In this document: positions 1 through 5,696 of the stretch, in pieces | Position numbering within the stretch: the stretch's first letter is position 1 | Layout: every line of letters starts with the position of its first letter | Source: DAIRVC01 sp036803025 | Lineage (GTDB): Bacteria; Chloroflexota; Anaerolineae; Anaerolineales; E44-bin32 | NCBI GenBank assembly: GCA_036803025.1 | Contig: DAIRVC010000162.1 | Span: forward strand, 1-5,968 | Direction: 5' to 3' | DNA length: 5,968 nucleotides | The notes under the pieces: model-generated | What the model was told of the DNA's origin: nothing | The model's input: the letters and a program-made list of their open reading frames with translations, nothing else | Databases searched by the model: none | Translations under genes and position numbers: made by a program

Positions 1-1
1 G

Positions 2-58
2 GACAAGATGACCGATCGCCAGATCTCAGCCAAAGTCCGAGAGCACCTCTCGAGCTAG
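2..58 (+). CDS. Possible C-terminal tail of an upstream gene (partial)
   Basis: Frame 2 is open from the left edge and ends at a TAG (56-58). It reads DKMTDRQISAKVREHLSS, a plausible charged, helical C-terminus. It lies 68 bp upstream of the DUF5661 gene on the same strand, so the two could be neighbours in an operon. Only 18 residues are visible and no family can be recognised. Frame 1 is also open over this stretch (to about base 63), so the choice of frame rests on the look of the residues alone. Whether this is coding at all is uncertain. Confidence 0.25.
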   Translation, partial: DKMTDRQISAKVREHLSS

Positions 59-126
59 TCTGAGCCCGCCAGGCCGAGACGAAGCCGTCCGACGATGGCG
101 GACACACACGGAATCGGGAGACCGGC

Positions 127-384
127 ATGAGCGACACTCAACGGATCACTACCGAGCAGGCTCGCTCGATCGGATTACGGCTTGGGCTCGATTGGGCGAA
201 GGTCGACCCGGAGCAGTTCCGGCGAGGGCTCGAGGTGGAACTCGAACACGGCGCCAGGGATCCGGAGACCGACGTGACGCATGACGACCCGATCCTCACC
301 GGCAAGATCGCCTGGGCGCACCTGAAAGAGATCCGGGACTACTACACACGGCTGGATCAGCTCGAGGCCGAGGCAGAGGAGTAA
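127..384 (+). CDS. DUF5661 family small protein, function unknown
   Basis: This is an 85-residue acidic, soluble protein with no signal peptide or membrane segment. It closely resembles the small DUF5661 family as I remember it. The signature elements run in order: an N-terminal helix (TTEQARSIGLRLGLDW, residues 8-23), FRRGLEVELEHG (31-42), a DPETDVTHDDPILTGKIA block (45-62), and AHLKEIRDYYTRL (64-76) before an acidic tail. The length is full for the family. The ATG is preceded by GGGAG at 116-120, six bases upstream, which supports this start. No biochemical role is established for the family to my knowledge. The many conserved charged and aromatic residues suggest a compact helical fold, which is inference. 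No clear promoter is visible upstream. The gene stands alone before a long non-coding gap. Confidence 0.85.
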   Translation: MSDTQRITTEQARSIGLRLGLDWAKVDPEQFRRGLEVELEHGARDPETDVTHDDPILTGKIAWAHLKEIRDYYTRLDQLEAEAEE

Positions 385-405
385 GCCTGGACGACCGGCC
401 GCCGG

Positions 406-441
406 GCGCCTCACCAAAGCCGCTCATCAAGGCGTGAGCGC
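406..441 (+). terminator. Weak hairpin after the DUF5661 gene
   Basis: GCGCCTCAC (406-414) can pair with GTGAGCGC (434-441), giving 8 base pairs with one bulged C and a loop of about 19 bases. It starts 21 bp after the stop codon of the DUF5661 gene, where a transcription terminator would be expected. No run of T follows, so it is not a canonical intrinsic terminator. The long loop also argues against one. Confidence 0.2.
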
Positions 442-546
442 ACCTTGCTCTCCCGGTCGGGCAACACGGTCTTGGGTCGGTCGCGCTGCGGACGCACCTG
501 TGTGCCTGGGCGACCTGTTGCCCCGCTTCGGGTGGAGCGCTGGCAG

Positions 547-600
547 AATGATCGGGGAGGGGATCCACTCGAATTCCTCGGACCTGGTCCCCCTATCATT
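547..600. repeat. Imperfect inverted repeat
   Basis: AATGATCGGGG (547-557) is the near-perfect reverse complement of CCCCTATCATT (590-600). Ten of eleven positions pair, with a C/T mismatch at 553/594. The arms are separated by 32 bases that include BamHI-like and EcoRI-like palindromes (GGATCC, GAATTC). Inner bases could pair alternatively (GGGG and CC around 559-566 with GGTCCCC at 586-592). It may be an RNA stem-loop, a protein-binding site or chance. No T-run follows on either strand and no flanking duplication marks it as a transposon end. Confidence 0.45.
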
Positions 601-649
601 CCTCCCAAGAGTCGCAGGCTTCGCGTACAAGAACGCCCGTTGTCGGCTT

Positions 650-669
650 GTCCACCAGCACGTGTGGAC
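650..669. repeat. Short hairpin in the gap
   Basis: GTCCAC (650-655) pairs perfectly with GTGGAC (664-669) around an 8-base loop, CAGCACGT. It sits inside the non-coding gap. It is short enough to arise by chance in GC-rich DNA, so its significance is low. Confidence 0.3.
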
Positions 670-1029
670 CAGCGCCCAACCTGTGATCAACCGCCTCACC
701 CCGCCTTGTGTTCCTGCACCAACACCTTTTCGGACCATCAACTCCGGGAACACCGCCTACCAAGGACGTTGTGGCCAGACAGCATGGCGGAGTCCGCGAA
801 CGAGGTCGGGCCATGCAGCCTCAGGGTTTCCTCGGTTGGGGAGAACCTGGTGTGCACATCTTGCCGGCCCCGGATGAGGTCGCCAGGGCGACGCGCCCGC
901 CGTCTCCGAACGTGCTGTCCCCACTCGGTCGACGAGTTCTCGTGATCCGCTCCCGCGGAATCGGATTGGCACCGACGTAATGACGCAGCCAGCGATCGGA
1001 TGTCGTCTCGACAGTCGCCGCGCAGCTCC

Positions 1030-1054
1030 CTGGCTCCAACTACCTGGAGGCCAG
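1030..1054 (-). terminator. Hairpin spanning the permease stop codon
   Basis: On the plus strand, CTGG then CTCCA (1030-1038) pair with TGGAG and CCAG (1045-1049 and 1051-1054), leaving one bulged G at 1050 and a 6-base loop. That is 9 base pairs. The TAG stop of the permease gene (1040-1042 on the plus strand) lies in the loop. No T-tract follows in the minus-strand direction. It could be a 3' stabilising structure or part of a non-canonical terminator, or coincidence. Confidence 0.3.
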
Positions 1055-2857
1055 CGGCCAGAAGATCGGCAGGATCAGGAGGACGACGGCGAAGAGCAGC
1101 ACCGTCATCGGCAGGCCCACCCGGATGAAGTCGCGCATGCGGTACTCGCCCGGCCCCATCATCAGGATGTTGACCGGGTGGCCGAGCGGCGTCACGAAGG
1201 CCATCGAGGTCGCCAGCGCGACCCCCATCCCCATCGCCAACGGATCGGCTCCCATTTGCTGGGCGGCCTGGATGGCGATGGGGGCCATGACGGCCGCCAC
1301 CGCTGCCCCCTTCATCGCCTGGGAAAGCACCACCGTCAGCACCAGCAGCGCCAGGAGGAGGGCCAGCGGGCCATACGGCTCGACCAGGGTCGTCAGTGAC
1401 GTGGCGAACAGCGCCGTCGCCCCAGTCTTGGTCAACGCCAGCCCGAGCGGCAGCATCCCGGCCACCAGGAAGACGACCTTCCATTCGATGGCCCGGTAGA
1501 CCTGTTCCATGGTCAAGATGTTGGTAATGACCATGAGCAGTGCGCCGGCCAGCATCACCTCGCCCACGGAGATGCGGCTGAACGCGGCCGCGATCAGGGT
1601 CCCGGCGAAGATCGCCAGGGCAAGCCAACCCTTGCCGGTGACCTGCCGGACCGGATCCTGCTCGCTGCTCAGGATGATCAGGTCGGGATCCAGGCGCAGC
1701 ATGGGGAGGCGCTCGCGCGGACCCTGCAAGAGCAGGGCGTCACCGAAGGTCAGCTTCCTATCCTGCAGGCCGGAACGGAACACCCGGGTGCCGTTCCACA
1801 CCGCCAGGACATTCATTCCGTACTTGTCTCGGAACCGGCTCTCCTTCAACGTCCGGCCGATCAGTTGAGAACGGGGAGACAAGGCGGCCTCGAGCACCAC
1901 CACCGAGGTCGTCTCGAACTCCGTCTCGCTGTACTGCCGCGGCTGCAAGATCTCCAGATACGGCTCCACATCCCGCTGGCGGAATTCCTCCAATCGCCCC
2001 TCCAGCAGGACGACGTCTCCCGACCGGAACTCGAAATCCGGCACCGGCGCCAGGACTGTCCTGCCCTCGCGCTCGACGGCCACCACGCTCAGCCCGTACT
2101 TCTCGCGGAAGGTGCTCTCCACCAGCCTTCGGCCGATCAGGTACGAGCCGTCCGGGATGCGCGCCCGGAAGAGGCGGTCGCTCAGGTCATACAGTTGGAG
2201 CAGATCGCCGTCTGCGTTACCCAGGGCCTCGGCGCGTTGAGGCGAAGTCCGGGCAGGGAGCATGCGCCTTCCCCACACCGCCATGTACCCGATTCCGACG
2301 ACGATCAGCGGCACGCCTACCGGCGCGAAATCCAGCAGGCCGAAGCCAGGATACCCGAGGTCTTGCAGTACGCTCCGGACGACGATGTTGGTCGTCGTGA
2401 AGAGCGTCGCCATTCCACCCAGTAGGGTGCCGAAAGCCAGCGGCATCAGCAAGCGCGAGAGGGGTACCCCCGCCTTGCGCGCCGCCGTCGATGCGGCCGG
2501 CAGCAGGATGGAGGCGGCGGCGATGTTGTTCATGAAGAGAGACATGAAGGCGCCGGCCGACATGATGGCGACGATCAGCTTGGTCTCGCTCTTCCCGGCG
2601 GTCCGGACCAGGAACTCCCCGATGCGGGCGGCGACACCCGTCTCCTCCAGGCCGCGGGCCAGCACGAACACGGCCAGAATGGTGATCACGGCCGTGTCGC
2701 TCAGTCCGGAGAAGACTTCCTGAGGGGTCAGGACCTGGCTGAGTCCCAGCGCTACCAGCACGAGCAGCGCCACCAGGTCCATGGAAAGCCGCTCGCTGAT
2801 GAACAACACGAGCGTGATGGCCAGTATGACCAGTGTGGTGATGAGTGCGCTATTCAT
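1040..2857 (-). CDS. SLC13/DASS-family anion permease with two RCK_C domains
   Basis: This 605-residue inner-membrane transporter probably carries a small anion (sulfate, dicarboxylate or similar), driven by an ion gradient. The substrate cannot be read from sequence. The N-terminal membrane half (about residues 1-197) contains the first hairpin motif, SLFMNNIAAASILLP (106-120), followed by AFGTLLGGMATLFTTTN (141-157). Two cytoplasmic RCK_C/TrkA_C domains follow, about 213-295 (with IGRRLVESTFREKYGLSVVAV) and 317-390 (with IGRTLKESRFRDKYGMNVLAV). They probably bind a regulatory ligand. The C-terminal membrane half (about 408-600) ends with TPLGHPVNILMMGPG (556-570). The length is normal for the RCK-containing subfamily. 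In the second substrate hairpin (SQAMKGAAVAAVMAPIA, 512-528) the expected Asn position is occupied by Lys516. The chosen ATG begins a hydrophobic helix typical of the family start. No strong Shine-Dalgarno precedes it. The gene is divergent from the oxidoreductase at 2939. Confidence 0.9.
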   Translation of the reverse strand: MNSALITTLVILAITLVLFISERLSMDLVALLVLVALGLSQVLTPQEVFSGLSDTAVITILAVFVLARGLEETGVAARIGEFLVRTAGKSETKLIVAIMSAGAFMSLFMNNIAAASILLPAASTAARKAGVPLSRLLMPLAFGTLLGGMATLFTTTNIVVRSVLQDLGYPGFGLLDFAPVGVPLIVVGIGYMAVWGRRMLPARTSPQRAEALGNADGDLLQLYDLSDRLFRARIPDGSYLIGRRLVESTFREKYGLSVVAVEREGRTVLAPVPDFEFRSGDVVLLEGRLEEFRQRDVEPYLEILQPRQYSETEFETTSVVVLEAALSPRSQLIGRTLKESRFRDKYGMNVLAVWNGTRVFRSGLQDRKLTFGDALLLQGPRERLPMLRLDPDLIILSSEQDPVRQVTGKGWLALAIFAGTLIAAAFSRISVGEVMLAGALLMVITNILTMEQVYRAIEWKVVFLVAGMLPLGLALTKTGATALFATSLTTLVEPYGPLALLLALLVLTVVLSQAMKGAAVAAVMAPIAIQAAQQMGADPLAMGMGVALATSMAFVTPLGHPVNILMMGPGEYRMRDFIRVGLPMTVLLFAVVLLILPIFWPLASR

Positions 2858-2938
2858 GGGTCAGGCGCCAAGGGTATCATATCTTCTCGCAGGCGAGGGA
2901 AACGCCTCCGAGGCCGGCGGCAGGAGGGAGAGGTAAGC
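2858..2938. promoter_or_regulatory. Divergent promoter region (permease / oxidoreductase)
   Basis: These 81 bp are the only space between two divergent genes, so they must hold both promoters unless transcription enters from elsewhere. The AT-rich core is GGTATCATATCTT (2873-2885). On the minus strand it gives TATGAT (2876-2881), a good -10 match placed about 20 bp before the permease ATG, which would leave a very short leader. On the plus strand TATCAT (2875-2880) is a similar match. No convincing -35 box was found for either. AGGCG (2891-2895) and CGCCT (2903-2907) form an inverted repeat around AGGGAAA that could be an operator or a leader hairpin. AGGAGGG with GAGAGG (2922-2933) is the ribosome-binding region of the oxidoreductase. 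Confidence 0.4.
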
Positions 2939-3973
2939 ATGACCACAGAATCATTCCGCTGGGGCATCCTGGCTCCGGGAAGGATCGCCCACCGTTTTGC
3001 GCAGGCCGTAGAGAGCATCGATGGCGCCAGGCTGCAGGCGGTGGCCAGCCGATCCATGCAGCGAGGGCAGGCGTTCGCTCAGCAGCACAGCGTGCCCGTC
3101 GTCCATGATTCGTACGAAGCCCTGACGCGCGATCCCAACGTGGATGCGGTCTACATCGCCAGCCCGCACCGGTTCCATCACGCACAGGCGCGCCTGTGCC
3201 TGGAGGCCGGGAAGCCGGTGCTGCTGGAGAAGCCGTTCACGGTGAACGCCGCTGAGGCCGCCGACCTGATCGATCTGGCGCAGCGGAAGAATCTGTTCCT
3301 TATGGAAGCGCTGTGGTCGCGCTTCCTGCCCGTCTACGGCAAGGTGCGAGAGTGGCTGGAGGCGGATTCAATAGGAAGCCTGCGCCTCATCTCGTCGGCG
3401 TTCTGCTTCCAGGCCGAGCCCGATCCATCCGACCGCAAGTTCGACCCCGACTTGGCCGGAGGCGCCCTGCTCGACCTGGGCGTCTATAACATCGCCCTTT
3501 CACAATGGATAGTCGGGGAGAACCCGAAAACCGTCAGCGCCCAGGCTCACTTGGGCCCGACCGGAGTGGACGATCTCACCGCAGTCACACTGGTCTACCC
3601 ACACGACACCATCGCGCAGTTCACCTGCAGCTTCCTGTTCGAGGCCATCAACGAGATTCGCATCTACGGCACCAAGGGCCGCATCGATGTGCGGGCCAAG
3701 CTCCCGGAACCGACTTCGGCCGCGCTGGTCGTCGGCGGCAAGGAGACGATCGCCACCCTTCCGTTCCGGCAGAACGGATTCGAGTATCAGATCGAGGAGG
3801 TCATGCGCTGCGTCCGGGCCGGCCGACGGGAAAGCACGGGCATGCCGCTGGCATCGACGCTCGCCAATATGGAGACGATGGACGAGATCCGTCGATTGAT
3901 CGGCCTGAGGTACCCGTTTGAGGAGCGCCCCGCCCCGGGGGGCACTGCCCATCGACCCGAGGCGCGCAGCTGA
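2939..3973 (+). CDS. Gfo/Idh/MocA-family NAD(P)-dependent oxidoreductase
   Basis: This 344-residue cytoplasmic enzyme probably oxidises or reduces a sugar, polyol or cyclic diol with NAD(P). Residues 1-125 are the Rossmann domain, with the nucleotide loop GILAPGRIA (9-17), the IASPHRFHH block (73-81) and the family signature EKP (97-99). Residues 131 to about 330 are the substrate domain. MEALWSRFLPV (122-132) and GGALLDLGVYN (174-184) are characteristic of the dihydrodiol dehydrogenase / xylose dehydrogenase branch. By analogy with mammalian dimeric dihydrodiol dehydrogenase, Lys98 and Tyr183 are the likely catalytic pair. The length is typical. The ATG follows AGGAGGG and GAGAGG at 2922-2933, which supports the start. 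The Pro- and Arg-rich tail after about residue 328 is probably disordered. It is divergent from the permease and is followed 12 bp after its stop by a strong hairpin, so it is probably transcribed alone. The substrate is not determinable. Confidence 0.9.
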   Translation: MTTESFRWGILAPGRIAHRFAQAVESIDGARLQAVASRSMQRGQAFAQQHSVPVVHDSYEALTRDPNVDAVYIASPHRFHHAQARLCLEAGKPVLLEKPFTVNAAEAADLIDLAQRKNLFLMEALWSRFLPVYGKVREWLEADSIGSLRLISSAFCFQAEPDPSDRKFDPDLAGGALLDLGVYNIALSQWIVGENPKTVSAQAHLGPTGVDDLTAVTLVYPHDTIAQFTCSFLFEAINEIRIYGTKGRIDVRAKLPEPTSAALVVGGKETIATLPFRQNGFEYQIEEVMRCVRAGRRESTGMPLASTLANMETMDEIRRLIGLRYPFEERPAPGGTAHRPEARS

Positions 3974-3985
3974 TCTCGACGCGCA

Positions 3986-4010
3986 GGGGTCTCCCCAAGC
4001 GGGAGACCCC
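3986..4010 (+). terminator. Strong hairpin, probable terminator of the oxidoreductase gene
   Basis: GGGGTCTCCC (3986-3995) pairs perfectly with GGGAGACCCC (4001-4010): a 10-bp, very GC-rich stem with a 5-base loop (CAAGC). It begins 12 bp after the TGA of the oxidoreductase gene. The following bases are ATTCCTCG rather than a T-run, so it is a variant of the intrinsic terminator or an RNA 3'-end stabiliser. Because the next gene is convergent, it could also act on transcripts from the other side. Confidence 0.6.
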
Positions 4011-4279
4011 ATTCCTCGAAGGGTGAAGGGCCGCGCTCACCACCCCGTGACCGGTCAGCGGCCGGCGGCCTGAGAGACCTGCGCGGCTCGAGATCGCCCG
4101 GCGGCGCCTGCCTGCGCCGGTACGGGGAGAGGCGGCCGAATCCGGCCGGGCCTGGACCCGCGCAGAGGCCCTGGCCGCTGCTCAGCAGCTCCTCGGGGTC
4201 ACGGAAGCCGTGAAGTAGCCGCGCACCCGATGCGGCTGAGCCGGGCGCGCCGCTCGGGGATTGGCCCGGACGCGGCCGG
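4011..4279. other. Convergent intergenic gap with several short hairpins
   Basis: Together with the terminator hairpin before it, this fills the 306 bp between the ends of two convergent genes. No coding region is supported. Several short perfect inverted repeats are visible: GGCCGC/GCGGCC (4029-4034/4058-4063) enclosing the palindrome TGACCGGTCA (4048-4057); CGGCGC/GCGCCG (4102-4107/4114-4119); CGGCCG/CGGCCG (4133-4138/4143-4148); GCTGC/GCAGC (4177-4181/4185-4189); and AGCCGC/GCGGCT (4217-4222/4232-4237). None is followed by a T-tract. In such GC-rich DNA some are expected by chance. One or more may end transcription of the FAD oxidase gene coming from the right. Confidence 0.5.
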
Positions 4280-5665
4280 CTACTCCGCCGGCGGGATGTT
4301 CTGATTGAGCCGGAACAGGTTCGTCGGATCGTAGCGAGCCTTGACGGCCGACAACTTGGCCCAGGTCTCGCCCGGATAGGCCTGGCGCACCCGCGCCTCC
4401 CCTTCATCGCCCAGGAAGTTCACGTAGGCCCCCGGTTCGCCCTGACGCAGAGACGCAGCCAAGCCGTCGGCCCACGCCTTGTGGACCTCCTGATCGCCGG
4501 GGCGCTCGTACAGTGCGGCGACATTGGCCATGATCCGGCGCCCGCGATGCGCGTAGGCCGTCGCCGCGATCGGGACGCGCGCCACTGCTCCCCCAAGCAC
4601 TCGGAGTTGCACGACCGACATCGATGCCGTCGAAGCCCGAAGCTGATCGAGGATCGTCTCCGCCGTGCCCGAGTCGACGGCGTCCATGAACAGCGTGCGC
4701 CCCACCGCCACGGGGTGGTAGTCGCCCGCCTCCGGCGGATACAGCTCCGGGTAGCGCATCGTCCGAATCTGATCGGCAAGCGGACGGGCAATGGCGCGGA
4801 AGCGCTCCACGGCGCGCTCGCCGGCCTCCCCGCCGCCGGCGTGCGCCAGGCTGGCGAGGATCACCAGCCGGCCGTGATCTTCGGGTGAGAGGAATGGCAT
4901 GGGTGGCGCGGCCATGATGTTGGCGATGGCGGTGAGCTCGTCCGGCGCGGCCTCCGCCTCGGCGACAAAGGCGGACACGGCCTGGGGCGTGGCCGGCAGG
5001 ATCAACATCCCGCCCAGCACGGCCTCGACCGGATGGAGCCGGTAGTGAAACCGCGTCGCCACCCCGAAGTTGCCGCCGCCGCCCCGGATGGCCCAGAACA
5101 GGTCGGGGTGCGTATCGTGATCCGTGCGCAACAGCTGGCCGTCGGCGGTCACGATCTCGGCTGCCATCAGGTCGTCGATCGTGAGGCCGTACTTGCGGGA
5201 GAGGTAGCCAACCCCTCCGCCCAACGTGAGCCCCCCCAGCCCGACAGTGCGCGTGTCGCCGAAGCCGGTGGCCAGGCCATGGGCGCCGGCTGCGTCCGTG
5301 TATTCGCCGGCGGTCAGACCCGCCTGCGCCCAGGCCGTACGGCCTTCAACGTCGATTTCCAGCGCCCGCATGCCGCTCAGGTCGAGAACGATCCCGCCCT
5401 CGGACAGGCTGTGCCCGGCAGTGCTGTGCCCACCGCTGCGCACAGCCAGCTCCAGGCCATTCTCGCGGGCGAAGGAAGCGACGTGCGCCACGTCCCGGTC
5501 GTCCGCGGCCCGTATGATGATCCCCGGCTTGCGGTCGACCCCGCCGTAGAACACCGTTCGGGCCCGATCGTACTCGGCCTCGCCGGGCGAGATCGGCTGG
5601 CCCCGCACCCCTGCCTTGAGGTCTTCGATCCAAGGCGCCGTTCGGTCCGATGTCGAGATCTGCAT
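4280..5665 (-). CDS. FAD-linked oxidase, berberine bridge enzyme-like (BBE family)
   Basis: This 461-residue flavin-dependent oxidase or dehydrogenase probably oxidises a sugar, alcohol or secondary-metabolite substrate. Residues about 45-215 are the FAD_binding_4 (PCMH-type) domain. RSGGHSTAGHS (76-86) contains His80, the expected site of covalent 8-alpha-histidyl FAD attachment. GDTRTVGLGGLTLGGGVGYLS (136-156) follows, and the WAIRGGGGNFGVATRFHYRL segment (191-210) is highly typical. The C-terminal BBE domain ends in YDPTNLFRLNQNIPP (445-459). In bicovalent members a Cys occurs in the motif before VGLGG; here that stretch is GFGDTRTVG without Cys, so attachment is probably through His alone. 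The frame is open upstream to 5938, but those extra 91 codons overlap the sigma-factor gene in another frame. The ATG at 5665 has GGAGGA seven bases before it and gives a normal N-terminus. The gene lies 31 bp after the sigma-factor stop on the same strand, so it is probably co-transcribed. No signal peptide is seen. The substrate is unknown. Confidence 0.92.
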   Translation of the reverse strand: MQISTSDRTAPWIEDLKAGVRGQPISPGEAEYDRARTVFYGGVDRKPGIIIRAADDRDVAHVASFARENGLELAVRSGGHSTAGHSLSEGGIVLDLSGMRALEIDVEGRTAWAQAGLTAGEYTDAAGAHGLATGFGDTRTVGLGGLTLGGGVGYLSRKYGLTIDDLMAAEIVTADGQLLRTDHDTHPDLFWAIRGGGGNFGVATRFHYRLHPVEAVLGGMLILPATPQAVSAFVAEAEAAPDELTAIANIMAAPPMPFLSPEDHGRLVILASLAHAGGGEAGERAVERFRAIARPLADQIRTMRYPELYPPEAGDYHPVAVGRTLFMDAVDSGTAETILDQLRASTASMSVVQLRVLGGAVARVPIAATAYAHRGRRIMANVAALYERPGDQEVHKAWADGLAASLRQGEPGAYVNFLGDEGEARVRQAYPGETWAKLSAVKARYDPTNLFRLNQNIPPAE

Positions 5666-5672
5666 GTGGGAT

Positions 5673-5678
5673 TCCTCC
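5673..5678 (-). promoter_or_regulatory. Ribosome-binding site that fixes the FAD oxidase start
   Basis: On the minus strand this reads GGAGGA, with seven bases before the ATG at 5665. It is an almost ideal Shine-Dalgarno sequence at an ideal distance. It decides the start in favour of 5665 over the longer in-frame extension to 5938. It lies in the 31-bp gap behind the sigma-factor stop codon (5697-5699 on the plus strand), which suits translation from a shared transcript. Confidence 0.8.
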
Positions 5679-5696
5679 GCAGGTGGGATGCGCGAT

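Larger units (their letters stand above)
385..1039. other. Long intergenic gap without a recognisable gene
   Basis: About 655 bp separate the DUF5661 gene from the end of the permease gene. Several frames are open on both strands, but none has a good ribosome-binding site with a recognisable protein. The translations are rich in Arg, Pro, Ser, Cys and Trp without any domain pattern. Visible structures are a bulged inverted repeat at 406-414/434-441, a longer imperfect one at 547-557/590-600, and a short hairpin at 650-655/664-669. No tRNA, rRNA, riboswitch, CRISPR or transposon end was recognised. It may hold an eroded gene, an untranslated regulatory region or an uncharacterised RNA; the sequence alone does not decide. 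Confidence 0.6.

Noticed and set aside
547..600. Inverted repeat as ends of a small mobile element (MITE)
   Set aside because: The unit is only 54 bp, has no flanking target duplication and no second copy in the window.
434..945. Overlapping plus-strand open frames of 147 and 166 codons in the gap
   Set aside because: Neither has a good ribosome-binding site or any family resemblance, and both are rich in Arg, Pro, Ser and Cys. Minus-strand frames over the same bases are open as well, as expected of non-coding GC-rich DNA.
738..1628. Long minus-strand open frame of 296 codons
   Set aside because: Most of it is an out-of-frame shadow of the permease gene, rich in Gly, Arg, Asp and Pro. The part beyond 1039 shows no recognisable domain.
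1865..2425. Plus-strand open frame of 186 codons inside the permease gene
   Set aside because: It is antisense to the RCK_C region of a well-supported gene, with a His/Gln/Arg-rich composition typical of an antisense shadow in GC-rich DNA.
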